Shown here in pieces: positions 21,752 through 32,983 of a DNA stretch of 64,000 nucleotides (position 1 is the stretch's first letter; each line of letters starts with the position of its first letter). A program made the position numbers and the translations under genes. Origin of the DNA: Lotus japonicus (lineage: Eukaryota; Streptophyta; Magnoliopsida; Fabales; Fabaceae); the NCBI RefSeq assembly GCF_012489685.1, contig NC_080042.1, positions 33,733,158 to 33,797,157 of the forward strand. The letters run 5' to 3'. Below the pieces are notes generated by a model. The model was not told where the DNA came from. It saw only the letters and a list, made by a program, of their open reading frames with translations, and searched no databases.

Positions 21752-22201
21752 AAACATTAGGTAGATGACAATTTAACATTTTCATTCATGTATTTTTTTA
21801 AACACCTAGGGTGCACAACCTTTAACATATGAAGCATATAACAATTTGAGTTTACAATCCCGTAACCAAACTTAAGATCCCCAAACAGTCCTATTCAAAG
21901 CATGCAATTCTTTTCCCAATGAGACCACAAATTCCTTAATGCTCGTCAGTGCTTGCACAATCAAAATCCCCAAATTTAGAGCTTTAGAATGTGAAATCAA
22001 ATTGAGGGAGGAATGAGAAAACTTTACCTGAGAAGTAGACAACCAAAATCCCCAATTTACAAGTACAATTGAAAGGGAGAGAATGGAGAAACCGGAACCA
22101 AGGAGTTTAAAATCCTGCTCATGTGTGTGCAATGGAACCAAGCTACGTGCTCTTGTGTGTGAGAGGAAGTGATACGTGATTGTGTGTGAGAGTGGGGTTT
22201 G

Positions 22202-22412
22202 TGTTTTAAAGAGTGAGTGATTTTTTTTATTTAATAGGTATCTCACTTAAGCGAGAATTTTCTGGCTTAAGCGAACTTGCCAGTTCTTGTGTGCTATCTT
22301 TTCTTCAGAGTGTCGCTTAAGCGGAACTTTCTCTGGCTTAAGCGAAATTGAACCCTAGTACACTGTAACTGCTTTCTGAATTTGGCTTAAGCGATCATTT
22401 GGCTGGCTTAAG
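22202..22412 (-). promoter_or_regulatory. Internal promoter-like block with six CTTAAG motifs
   Basis: Six copies of CTTAAG, mostly as GGCTTAAGCGA or TCGCTTAAGC, at 22246, 22266, 22316, 22337, 22386 and 22407. Next to them, on the minus strand, lie a TATA-like CTTTAAAAC (about 22204-22212), then a CA/CT-rich leader-like stretch and a splice-donor-like CAGGTAAAG (about 22026). The same motif cluster stands upstream of the TATA box in this element's LTR. Confidence 0.45.
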
Positions 22413-23517
22413 CGAAGGACCTGTAATTATGCAGCAGAATACTATCAAATATTGCCAAAATTCCCAAGTCTAACCTCCAAAATTTGTATGTCTCTTCTTC
22501 CTTGCTTTTCAATCATAATGAGGCATTTCTATCTTCAATTTAAACTTGTGATTCACTTGAATTCCACATGTTAATCATCAAAGAACATGAATTCAATTTA
22601 GCACTCTTTTTGACTATTTACACAAGTGGATACCTCAAATTTTGATTCATCCATTCTCAATGCTTCCTAAGAAGATAAACCACTTACTTATCATCTAAGA
22701 AACTTGTGTGAAGATTAAAATCATGAAAAGAGACACAAGATTCTTATTTCATACTCTAACTCATACCTTACACACAATTCTGCTATTTTCACAACCCAAC
22801 ACCTCAATTTCTTCTTTTCTCATTTTCCTAGCTTTCTAAGTCCTTAGACTCACTATTCATATCATTTAAAACTTGTGAGAGGCCTTAAACTGCACAGCTG
22901 AAGCACATCCCCATATGGCACACTCCAAGATCAAGAAAACTACACGATGAGCAGTCTTAATGCACTTTCACTTCAAAGCCTAAATTTTCACATTGGATCC
23001 TATTCTAATATTTGAAAACTAAAATTGAAACACAAACATGAGTTTGTTCAAAAGTTATGGAAAGCAATTTTGCACAGTTAATGCAGAAAATCACCTAGAG
23101 TGACTTGTTTTTCATCATGTGCACACTACTACATACCTCAATTTTCTCAAAACACACCAACCTAAAAAATCATCAATTCATATGCATGGTAAGCATCAAA
23201 TTAGACCTGCTATAACTTTGAAACTCAGGTTTTAAACAGAAAATCACAGGATGCACAATTTACTCAAGTTCACATGCAAAAACAAGTCACAACCCTATCT
23301 TTTACAAATCCATCAAATCATTGATCTCTAAGCCTTTGAACATACTCAATATGGTGACCAAAAGCTGTGAAGCACAGGAAAACTCAAATTAAAGTGAAAC
23401 TTCACAAAATCACCATGTCACTTACTAAAATAACTAGAAAACTGGAAAATCTAACTAAACACTGGGTTGCCTCCCAGGAAGCGCTTGTTTAACGTCATTA
23501 GCTTGACACAAAAACTA

Positions 23518-24225
23518 TCATGGTGACCAAAAACAAGGGTTATAGTATAACCCCTTCCGCTTCTTTGGCTTTTTGACCTGGTTTTCATCAAGTGTTCTAT
23601 CAAAACCTTTCCAAGCCATCCAAAAATCATTCTTTTTCTTTCTTTTTTCAATCAACCCTAATTCACAATTTAAGCTATATACATTCTTTGAAGTATTCAA
23701 TGAAATATTTTCATCAAACCTATCACCAAATACAGAATCTATATGTTCAACGATATAAATCATACCATTGCATTGGTGATGCTGAAAATCATCAAAAACT
23801 TCAAAGCTTACCTCAACCTCTTCATGTTTTACCTTTGGGGAATTTGGAGGTGAGTTGTGAATTGGTGGATCATTTTTTTCTTTTACTTCTTCTTCCTCCT
23901 CACCTTCTTCCTCATTTTCTTCCTCAATTTCTTTTGTTTCCACAACAACCTTACCATATTCAGCTATTTGATGTGCTAGATGCCCCACTTGATTTTCTAG
24001 GTTCTTGATGGAAGTCTCGGTATTCTTTTGGTTAACTATTGAAATCTGCATGAATTGGACCAAGGTATCCTCAAGCCTAGCAATCTTATCATGTTCTGGG
24101 GAGTAATATGGTAGGTATGGTGGTGGTGGAACTTGTTCTTCCTAGAAATGACAATAACCCACATAGTGAGTATCAAAACAAATATCACACCACATTACCT
24201 GATCTCTTAGGGATGGTTGTTGCAT
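23518..24225 (-). pseudogene. Gag C-terminal part of element B
   Basis: Starting from the ATG at 24225 (MQQPSLRDQ) the frame contains a half zinc-knuckle (C-D-I-C followed by H-Y-V-G-Y-C), a TAG at 24142-24144, then 181 open codons with the Athila gag hallmark L-E-N-Q-V-G-H-L-A and a Glu-rich stretch. After it, at 23455-23500, lies the conserved Athila sequence for R-F-L-G-G-N-P. The N-terminal gag core is missing or unrecognisable. Confidence 0.65.
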
Positions 24226-24420
24226 CTTTGGAAGTGGGTGATTCAGAAGCTTCTTGTTGCTATTTTCTCTTAAGCTAGTTGATTGAATGAACAAGAAAAC
24301 ACAAGCTAACACAAGAGATTAGCAACAACAAGGGAAATTTAACAGAAATTAAAACTATACACTATATTCACAATTGCTCAAAGTAAGAAAACTAAAGCAA
24401 TGCTTTTGGATTGACGCAAT

Positions 24421-24438
24421 TCCCCGGCAACGGCGCCA
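24421..24438 (-). promoter_or_regulatory. Primer binding site of element B (tRNA-Asp type)
   Basis: Minus-strand TGGCGCCGTTGCCGGGGA, three bases inside the 5' LTR, complementary to the 3' end of plant tRNA-Asp(GTC). This is the usual Athila primer site. Confidence 0.92.
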
Positions 24439-25354
24439 TTTTGTTGAGAGATTTTTCTACACTGATACTACTTTCAAAATCCTCAAGATTCAATTGTAGT
24501 ATAGCATAGGGTTTTGTCGTATCCGCAGGGAATTGCTAACACAAATGTCGTTCTTTAGTAAAATTACCCAAGCAATAGATTTTCAAAAGGTTGATAATTG
24601 TTTCGGTGACCAAAACACATTCAAATTAAACAAAGCGAGAGTAAAACAATTGATATCAAGAGAGAAAGCTGTTGGAATTGGAGTTCACCGTTTAACTATT
24701 AGTGTCCTATGATTCTATATGAATATTCATTCCTATCCATGATTCATCTACACCATTTCTACCCTACTTCATTGATTCCTCACATGAGTGGATATCTATA
24801 ACTTACTTTCCTAAACATTGATTCCTCACATGCATAGAAAAGCTAAGTTATCTTTAAGCTCAGATGTTTAAGGGACTAACAAACCTAACTCTATTCCTAG
24901 CAATTAGATTTATTAGATGGTTAACTCTAGGTCGGACTCTAGACGTTGTAGCTTCCGCTCTTACGCCGAATCAAGCGATATGTTCTAGGTGCGCAAACTA
25001 AAACATAGCATTAAGAACAAGAGAAAACCATTGAATCATGTAATAGAAACGATATTTTCATATAGAAATCAAGAAGAATAAGTCATAGTTAAAAGCTACA
25101 TCCAAATCCAACAAAGAAACTTAGCAACCCATATCCATGGATTGCTTACAAAGCTTACAAGAGGAAACTAAGGTGAAAGCGGTGACCCGTGCCGTCCTCG
25201 GTGTGTCTCAAGCACGATGGATGGTGGATCAAAGCTCCCAAAGTTCCTTTCCTTCTTCTCTATGCAATTTTCTCTCTAAGAGGTCCAAAATATGTCAAGA
25301 GATGCCTCAATTCTGATCTGGTCGAGCCTTTTATAAAACAGGGCAACAGTTTCG

Positions 25355-25514
25355 CTTAAGCTGATAAAGGTGTCGCTTAAGCGAGCAGGTTTCTTCACCT
25401 TCAGGTAAGGTCTTTGGCTTAAGCGAGACCAATTCTCGCTTAAGCCGAATTGTCTTCCAGAACCATTGCTACTGCCATGTAATTTGGCTTAAGCGAGGAA
25501 ACATTTGGCTTAAG
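25355..25514 (-). promoter_or_regulatory. Repeated CTTAAG motifs upstream of the LTR promoter of B
   Basis: CTTAAG at 25355, 25376, 25418, 25439, 25488 and 25509, embedded in GGCTTAAGCGA / TCGCTTAAGC in both orientations. They begin 17 bp upstream of the TATA box in the sense of transcription and span 160 bp. The other LTR keeps all six. Confidence 0.55.
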
Positions 25515-25620
25515 CGGACTTCAATATTTTTAGCCCTTTTGATCTTCAAATGGTTGGATCTTCTTGACTTTTCTCCTACAATAAAAACCAAAGAGTCTAA
25601 ATGATAAAACTAACATATCT

Positions 25621-25789
25621 TTTTTCGAAAGTAAAATAATATTAATGAGGAAATAGTCAAGAGATGTACAAACCCTCCTCACAAGGGCACAAAAAATCAA
25701 TGAGACCACCACTAACCCGACCAAAGCCAAAAAAAACCTCACCAATAGAGGAAAGGAAGCCCAAATAACCTCTCAAAAACCTCCCAAAA
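25621..25789 (-). mobile_element. Short insertion in LTR of B, possible LINE 3' tail
   Basis: 169 bp present in only one of the two LTRs, replacing about 12 bp. On the minus strand it ends in CTCATTAATATTATTTTAC, then TTTCGAAAAA, like the AT-rich end and poly(A) of plant L1-type LINEs. No clean target duplication was seen, which a 5'-truncated LINE copy with a small deletion could explain. Confidence 0.4.
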
Positions 25790-25917
25790 TATAAAAACTA
25801 TCTACTTACTAAATTAACCTTATTGAGGGATAATTTGAAAGATAACGTACACATTTAGAACAGATAAGTGCCGAAATTAATATAGAAAATCAGGTAAATT
25901 TGGCACTTATCAACCAC

Positions 25918-26690
25918 CTCCTCCCACGAAACTGCGACCACTACGCCAGCTCCCATCTGTATTAAGCTTGACTCGACCTATGTCCGGAGGTCTCCAAAAA
26001 TTACTGATCAAGTCGCTATGCTGCATCCCATGCCCTGGATCCATGGCTATAACGAAAGCATCATGCTCCAAATTAATACAATGCAACACTTAAATTTTGC
26101 TTATGTATTTAATGTAATACTCAAGTGTGCTTTACATATATACTAGATATAACACCCGTGCGTTACACTATTTCTAGTACTTTTTAGTATTATATAAAAA
26201 TTATTATACATTAAATGAATATTAAAATCATTTTGTATTAAAAGGGACAATACTATTTTAAATGACTAAACCACTACATGATTTTAACGACAATCTATTT
26301 TAAAGACCGATAATAAATCAAGTTTGATAACAATAATAATTTTTTTTAGAAAAATCTCAATTACTAACCAATCATGTTTGGTCGTGTTGGTCATGGATCA
26401 GATTTGTCGTGTTCATTAGCATTATCTAAGTATTATAAAATTAGAAATAATTATCTTGAGACAACTTAGAGTTTTCTTTGTGTAACAAAATACATACTCA
26501 AATTATTAATTTATTTTAATATTATCATTAAATTAGTTTTAATAATATAATAATTCATTTATTTGTTTATAAGAAAAAATTATGCAAGTTTGAAGTATTT
26601 TATTTTAAATAATAATTTTTAAATATCATCAAATAAGTTATAATAATAACATAAATTGTGTGCTTTTTATGAACAAAAAAGTAATTTTAA
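25918..26690. other. Remaining LTR of element A and AT-rich spacer
   Basis: The first hundred or so bases continue element A's LTR after the ACCAC duplication; the outer LTR end was not found. From about 26140 the sequence is very AT-rich spacer without frames. Confidence 0.5.
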
Positions 26691-27350
26691 ATTTTAAAAA
26701 TAGTAACGATTACAACAAAATAAATTAATAGTAAATTTAAACTCATAATTATTTCACTTAATATAAACAATTCACTTTTTGATTATTTATATTATCGACA
26801 CTTTCATTCTTAAGAGTTAAAATTTCATGCACTAAAGAGGGTTTCTTTGCAAACGTGAGCGTTTAAAGGAGAGGAGTTTGTCTTTTCATATCATATCATA
26901 TCTGATGGGTAAGAATCTTCTATTTGGTTTGAGAGTGTGGTGATAATGGTATATGTACTGGATTGAAGTTATGTGTGCTGGTTAATGGTTTTTGTAGTGA
27001 GAAGAGGTACCTGAGGGGAAGCTTCAAGGAATAAGAATTCATCATGAAGAAGGAAGAAGATTAAGGTGGAAGAGGAAGAAGATGGTGGTGGAAGAAGATA
27101 GATTGAAATATAATTTTAAAGAATTTTTCAGGGCTTGGATTGCTACTAGACCGTTGGCTTGTCAAATTTGAGCAAAATGACTTAATTTGATTAAAAAAAT
27201 ATTTTAGGGATTACATATCGAATAAACAATTTCCAGGGACCCAATTTGATTCCCTTTACAATCTCAGGGACCAAAAGAATATTTAAGTCATATTATAATA
27301 TAGAATGTTGTTTATTCGGATTTTATGTTATGTCTTGATCAAATTTGTTT
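26690..27350 (-). repeat. Inverted partial copy of the F-box array unit
   Basis: This segment is the reverse complement of sequence that precedes F-box copies 2-4 (about 31870-32500). Its left part also forms an inverted repeat with 27827-28010 in front of copy 1. It contains the strings GGTCCCTGAGATTGTAAAGG and the GAAGATGGTGGTGGAAGAAG stretch in inverse sense. It marks the left border of the array. Confidence 0.75.
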
Positions 27351-27826
27351 TTACCCAAAGTGTGGGCAGAACCCCGATTTCTCCAAATTTTTAAGTTTGT
27401 ATAATTTCTTCAGTTTACTATATTTATTTGTGTTCTTTATAGTTTATAGATATTTATTTTAAATAAAAAATTAAATATGGGTTATTTATTCATTTAAATA
27501 TTTATAAAGAACACAAATAACTATAATAAACTCATGAAATTTTACAAATATATAACAATTATAGTGAAAATATTTAAATATAGAAAAAAAACCATACATA
27601 GGTTTTGGGTTTTTTTTTTTTGCACATCGGAAAGGAGTAAACTCATATAAAATTCTAAAAACGTATAATAGTTAATTTTTCATAAGTTTTTTTTTATTTT
27701 GAGAGAATTTTTCATAAGTTAAAATAATTTATACGAATTTTTTACAGGAAAAAAGGATGGTGCAAATGTAAAGAAACTTTAGGAAACCTAATAAACCGTA
27801 GCCTTTTCAAGAACCGGGGTACAGAC
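27351..27826. other. AT-rich spacer at left border of the array
   Basis: No gene. This sequence is not repeated in front of the other F-box copies, so it is unique left-flank DNA between the inverted piece and unit 1. Confidence 0.5.
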
Positions 27827-28049
27827 TCACGTTTGCAAAGAAACCCTCTTCAGTGCATGAAAGTTTAACTCTTAAGAATGAAAGTGCCGATAATATAAAT
27901 AATCAAAAAGTGAATTGTTTATATTAAGTGAAATAATTATGAGTTTAAATTTACTATTAATTCATTTTGTTGTAATCGTTACTAAAGTTAAATTTAATAG
28001 TAATATTTTAAATTTAGATTTCTAAATTATAATATAATGTTTACATTCA

Positions 28050-28250
28050 TTAAAGAAACAAAAAGTCTAAAATTAATATGATTTAACTGAAAATTAAATA
28101 TGATTTGACTGAAAATCAAATATAATAGGTAGAAAGTAATATTAAATAATCATTAGAGAAACAAAATGTCTAAAATTAAAATGATTTGACTGAAAATTAA
28201 ATATGATATGATTGAAAATCAAATATAATAGTGAAAAAGTAATATTAAAA
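28050..28250 (+). repeat. Short tandem repeats in the F-box promoter
   Basis: Two copies of a roughly 100-bp AT-rich unit beginning near AAAGAAACAAAAAGTCTAAA, each containing two variants of ATGATTTGACTGAAAATCAA, itself an imperfect inverted repeat (GATTT..AAATC). The arrangement recurs before copies 2 (about 32590-32790), 3 (about 43820-44010) and 4 (about 60710-60900). Confidence 0.7.
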
Positions 28251-28383
28251 GTATATATAATAATATAAAAAAATATGTTTAGATATATATTAATAAATAA
28301 AAATAAAAATTAATTAAAAACAAATTAAGTAAAATGTAAATTTTCAATCAATATAAAATTATTTTAAAATGGATTAAATTTTG

Positions 28384-28390
28384 TATAAAA
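28384..28390 (+). promoter_or_regulatory. TATA box of F-box copy 1
   Basis: TATAAAA 51 bp before the ATG. It is conserved in the other copies at 32927-32933, 44160-44166 and 61046-61052. Confidence 0.7.
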
Positions 28391-28440
28391 GGTGATGCGA
28401 CATCATCAATTTTTTCATCTAGCTACGACCTTAGTCACAA

Positions 28441-29637
28441 ATGGTGGTGTCAAGTGGTGAGAGTGGTGGGATAAACGACTTTGTTTCCTTAACCAAGATG
28501 CAACCACCAAAAAACCTAACATCTCCACCTTCACTCTCCTCCTCTTCTAATCCTCCCGGCAGCCTAGTGCCACAACCAATCCTTCCCTTGGAAATCGTGG
28601 AAGAAATTCTTTGCAGGCTTCCAGTGAAGCTCCTCTCACAACTCCGCTGTGTATGCAAGTCCTGGAATTCGCTAATTTCTGATCCCAAGTTTGCCAAAAA
28701 GCACCTGCGCTACTCACATAAGGACTTCACTCGCTTCCACCTCTTGCTAAACTTCATGAACCCTTCATGCGAGAATTATCTCTTGGACTACTTTCTACCC
28801 TCTTCTTTCAATGATATAACCCCTGCCACCACAGATCTCAGGTATCCTTTAATTAATCAAGAATATTTTCTTTCGATTGCTGGATCTTGCGACGGATTTC
28901 TCTATTCCACCATTGGTCGTTCCTTTATTGTATGGAACCCATCTATTAAGAAATTGAAGATGTTGCCGTCGTTGGAAATTCCATCACTAGGTGGTATAAG
29001 TACAAAGATAAATCATGGGTTTGGTTACGATCATTTAAGTGATAGATACAAGGTGGTTTCAATTTTTCACTATATATGTGATGGTGGTCGTCTTAGAAAT
29101 CAAGTCCATGTCCATACTTTGGGTCCCGATTCCTGGAGAAGGATTGAGGATTTCCCTTATGACCTTTTGTTAAATACATTTGGAATATTTGTGAGTGGCA
29201 CGCTTAATTGGTTTGCGTTAGCCTCAAATGATTCATGGGCTATTGTTTCTTTTCATTTGGGGAAGGAGTCTTATCAAGAAATTTCACAGCCTGATTATGG
29301 AGATGAAAGTTTAGTTACTAAAGACTTAACGGTAATAAGAGATTGCTTGTGTGTCGTTGCTGATAAGAAGACAGTTTCAGATATTTGGCTTATGAAAGAA
29401 TATGGTATTCAAGAGTCTTGGACTAAATTGTTCAGGGTTACTTGTGAAGATCCTAAAACTCATCCACTTACTCGGGTAATTTATATTTCTAAGGATGATG
29501 AACTATTGCTAGACTACCAGTACAAGGTCGGTGTTTATAATCCAAGAAATGTTACTTTTAAAACTCTTCTTTTTCAATACGAGGGTTTCATCACTCCATG
29601 GGTGTATGTTGAGAGTTTGCTATCACCTTGTTCTTAA
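28441..29637 (+). CDS. F-box protein, At3g23880-like (copy 1)
   Basis: An intronless frame of 398 codons. After a Ser/Pro-rich N-terminus (1-46) comes an F-box at about 48-88 (L-P-L-E-I-V-E-E-I-L-C-R-L-P-V-K, then C-V-C-K-S-W-N-S-L-I). The C-terminal F-box-associated interaction domain follows, with G-S-C-D-G-F-L, W-N-P-S-I-K-K and G-F-G-Y-D as landmarks. F-box proteins join SCF ubiquitin ligases through SKP1/ASK and recruit substrates through the C-terminal domain; the substrate is unknown. The ATG follows a TATA box by 51 bp. This copy is full length and, with copy 3, one of two that look functional. Large, fast-evolving families of this type are typical for legumes. Confidence 0.9.
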   Translation: MVVSSGESGGINDFVSLTKMQPPKNLTSPPSLSSSSNPPGSLVPQPILPLEIVEEILCRLPVKLLSQLRCVCKSWNSLISDPKFAKKHLRYSHKDFTRFHLLLNFMNPSCENYLLDYFLPSSFNDITPATTDLRYPLINQEYFLSIAGSCDGFLYSTIGRSFIVWNPSIKKLKMLPSLEIPSLGGISTKINHGFGYDHLSDRYKVVSIFHYICDGGRLRNQVHVHTLGPDSWRRIEDFPYDLLLNTFGIFVSGTLNWFALASNDSWAIVSFHLGKESYQEISQPDYGDESLVTKDLTVIRDCLCVVADKKTVSDIWLMKEYGIQESWTKLFRVTCEDPKTHPLTRVIYISKDDELLLDYQYKVGVYNPRNVTFKTLLFQYEGFITPWVYVESLLSPCS

Positions 29638-32379
29638 TATATGAGGACAAGAATGTGATGCTACATATTTGTGTGGGAGGATTGTGAATAATATGAAAAT
29701 TGTACCTTCTAATTCCTGTTCTATATTTTATGTTTGTTTTCATTTCTGTTGGCTTCACTGGTCCTTGTTATTCAGTTGTTAATGTGATATGCAGTATGAG
29801 TGAGCAACAACATGTTACATACATAGAGTGTGTTTGTTTTAACATTGTAGTAAAAGATAAATAACATTAACTCAATCCACCCCAATGTTTCATTCACTTT
29901 TTTATCGTTTTGTGACAGTTGAACAAGGAAAAACCAAAAAAACATAGGTCTCCAATGTGAAAGCAAATTCACATGTGTTATGAGAGTAAAATTTGTTGTT
30001 TCGTTAGCTTAAATTTTTTTTAGATCAATCAAACATATATCAAAATACACACATGGACCCTAAAAAATCCAATTGTCTTACCAACCTTTTGGATATCAAT
30101 GGTCAATAAGTTTGGAAAAAAGTGAAGATGAGTTAAGCACAAATTAGTTATGATGGGTGATGTTTTGGTAAAAAAAATTGATTTGGTAAAATAAAATCAA
30201 TAAAACCTGCACCTGAGGGACTCATACATACACTGAATTACACGCTACATGTTATATGACAAAACATATCAGTCTTTACTTATGCATCCAAGAGGTAATA
30301 TTTTCCTTTGTGGCTTCTTCCTATTGATTCTAACATATCATAGATTGGTTGAGCACCAGATAGATACTTTTTAATAGTGTTTCTTTTCACCCTCTTCACA
30401 AAATATTGGAGTAAATGAAAAGTCCCCTATTTCTCTTTATTCATGCTTCACCATGTAAGGTACAATAAGGCATGGGCATATATCTTTCTTGTTTGACTTC
30501 TATTTGCTCCTCACAGACATAGCCATCATTAGGAACTCCCCCTCACCTCATTCGCCATAAATTGGCTTATCCTCTTTGTTTTCACCCACAATAACATCCT
30601 TCATCGCTCCTCCCTCAAAGTCTCTAACACGCCAAAACCCATGGCAACACCCCTCACACCACTAAGTTATCTCTCTCCTCCTTCTCATGTTATCGCAGGA
30701 TTATGCTTCTTTCATGTCTATCCTGTGAGTCCAAATTCCCTGACACCATGATTGTATGTGGATGATTACATCATTTTTTGAAAAAGAAAACACCTTCGAC
30801 CACATTGTTAGTGATGAAACCTTGATCTGAGATGGTCGTTGGGGAGGCGAGTATGAGTTATTGGTGGAGGGCGATTGAGGGTTATGAACTTCACATAGCT
30901 GAAATCACTGAGGTCGTTGTCAATGTTCTTGAAGAAGGTGTTGTAGGTAGAGTAATATGGGTGTGGAGATTCATTGAGATAGAAAGAGAGGGATAGAGAG
31001 AGAGAGAGAGTGAGAGAGAGAGAGAGAGGATAAAATTGGGCAGAGGACCATTCTCTAGCAGTGGTATCCCTGATACTTCTTCCTCCTTCCTCCTTGGACC
31101 TACGTGAACTCGTCAGAGTAATCACCAATTCGCACAAACTGCCACGCGAAGCATCTAGTAGACTACAATGCTCGGCCTTAATATGTTTCCATGATTAGTA
31201 GACCACACGAAGAGAATCCATGACTTGTTGTACTATGTTTCCTTTGGTTATTTAAATTTTGGAATGAATACGACCAAACATGACTTATGATCGGCCTTAA
31301 TCAACAACTTGTAAAATTTCTATGCAAATTAAAGTTTAAAATATTAGAATTTATTGGTTCTTTCATACAATAATTTGTTTTTTACAATGCATTTCATAGT
31401 TAGTACTACTTTGTGGTTTAGTTTTATAACATTAGAATTAGGGTGTCCTTTGTATGTTTTAATAATTCACACTAATACTAGTATGTTCTATAATTTTCTG
31501 CTAATTGTTGCGTAAATTTCATTGTTTTCTACAAATCTTGTGTACACAATTTGAGCTAGACAAATCAAGTTTTGTTTTACATGTGATTTTTAATGAAGTT
31601 TATAATTGTTTTTTATTACAAGTTCATAAATACACATTAACTTGAGAGCGTTTTGTTGCCTTTTTGCCATTGAAATATTTAGTGAATTGTAGAATATCTA
31701 TCGACAGAATTTGAATTATGACTCAAATAAATAAAAACGAGATAATAGATTTATTTAAAAATTTAGTTTAACCTGCAGACTTAATTTCATCCTTGGAGGA
31801 AATTTAAAGTTAGTATATAGAATTTTTTTAAAAACAAATTTGATTAAGACTTAACTTAAAATCCGAATAAACAACATTTTATATTTTATATTATAATATG
31901 ACTTAAATATGCTTTTGGTCCCTGAGATTGTAAAGGGAATTAAATTGGGTTCCTGAAAATTGTTTCTTCGAAATGTAATCCCAAAAATATTTTTATAATC
32001 AAATTAAGTCATTTTGCTCAATTTTGACAAGTCAACGATGTAGTAGCAATCCAAGTCAGCTGAGGATGGTCACGCAGAGTTTTTCACATCAATTTTTGTC
32101 CTTGAAAGATTCTTTAAAATTATATTTCAGTCTATCTTCTTCCACCACCATCTTCTTCCTCTTCCACCTTCATCTTCATCCTTCTTCATGATGAATTCTT
32201 GTTCCTTGAAGCTTCCCCTCAGGTACCTCTTCTCACTACAAAAACCATTTACCAGCACACATAACTTCAATCCAGTACACATACCATTATCACCACACCC
32301 TCAAACCAAATAGAAGATTCTTACCCATCAGGTATGATATAAAAAGACAAACTCCTCTCCTTTAAATGCTCACGTTTGT
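29638..32379. other. 3' part of array unit 1, no gene
   Basis: Contains the presumed F-box 3' UTR, a (GA)n run at about 30987-31030, and the block with string GGTCCCTGAGATTGTAAAGG near 31918. All of it recurs in the later units. Frames seen here are short and degrade freely between copies. Confidence 0.65.
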
Positions 32380-32983
32380 AAAGAAACCCTCTACAGTGCA
32401 TGAAATTTTAATGCTTAAGAATGAAAGTGCGAATAATATAAATAATTAAAAAGAGAATTGTTTATATTCAGTGGAATAATTTTGAGTTTAAATTTACTAT
32501 TAATTGATTTTTTTGTAATCGTTACTAAAGTTAAATTTAATAGTATTATTTTAAATTTAGATTTCTATATTATAATATAATGTTTACATTCCATAAAGAA
32601 ACAAAAAGTCTAAAATTAATATTATTTGACTGAAAATTAAATATGATTTGACTGAAAATCAAATATAATAGGTAGAAAGTAATGTTAAATAATCATTAAA
32701 GAAAAAAAATGTCTAAAATTAATATGATTTGTCTGAAAATTAAATATGATTTGACTGGAAATCAAATATAATAGTTAAAAAGTAATATTAAAAGTATATA
32801 TAATAATATCAAAAAAAATATGTTTAGATATATATTAATATATAAAATAAAATTAATTAAAAACAAATTAAGTAAAATGTAAATTGTCAATCAATATAAA
32901 ATTATTTTAAAATGGATTAAACTTTGTATAAAAGGTGATGCGACATCTTCAATTTTTTCATCTAGCTACAACCTTAGTCACAA

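Larger units (their letters stand above)
20143..23517 (-). other. Pol-less internal region of element B
   Basis: About 3.4 kb of AT-rich sequence with poly-T runs (20740-20820) and no protease, RT, RNase H or integrase similarity in any frame. It contains a short acidic frame (21600-21751), a promoter-like block with repeated CTTAAG motifs (22202-22412) and, at 23455-23500, the conserved Athila-type sequence at the gag end. Confidence 0.7.
6574..25912 (-). mobile_element. Gypsy element B, Athila-like, non-autonomous
   Basis: Bounded by TG..CA LTRs and a 5-bp duplication ACCAC. Without the nested element C it is about 7.1 kb. The primer binding site (24421-24438) reads TGGCGCCGTTGCCGGGGA on the minus strand, the tRNA-Asp type site of Athila elements, and the polypurine tract lies at 20130-20142. 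Internally only a degraded gag C-terminus is recognisable, followed by the Athila-type sequence coding for K-R-F-L-G-G-N-P near 23460. No protease, RT or integrase was found, so the element must have depended on enzymes from elsewhere. Confidence 0.88.
24442..25912 (-). repeat. 5' LTR of element B
   Basis: 1471 bp, against 1308 bp for the 3' LTR; a 169-bp insertion at 25621-25789 explains the difference. TATA motif TTTTATAAAA at 25329-25338. Six CTTAAG motifs lie just upstream of it in the transcription sense. A few substitutions separate it from the 3' LTR, so it is somewhat older than element C, in agreement with the nesting. Confidence 0.93.

Noticed and set aside
24421..24438. tRNA gene fragments at the primer binding sites (also 18245, 55253, 35464)
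   Set aside because: They are 12-18-base complements of tRNA 3' ends next to LTRs, with no tRNA gene around them.
25355..25514. CRISPR-like array of GCTTAAGCG motifs
   Set aside because: Repeats are only about 10 bp, occur in both orientations with irregular spacing, and sit in a plant retrotransposon LTR.
28431..28697. 88-codon minus-strand frames at the start of all four F-box genes (also at 32974, 44207, 61093)
   Set aside because: They mirror the F-box coding strand; their conservation follows from that of the F-box genes.
29772..29972. Minus-strand frame of 66 codons downstream of F-box copies
   Set aside because: It lies in the duplicated 3' UTR, is AT-rich and has no recognisable features.
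30641..30751. 36-codon ATG frame recurring in units 1, 2 and 3 (MATPLTPLSYL)
   Set aside because: Changes between copies are mostly amino-acid replacing and no family was recognised. It is probably carried along passively in the repeat.
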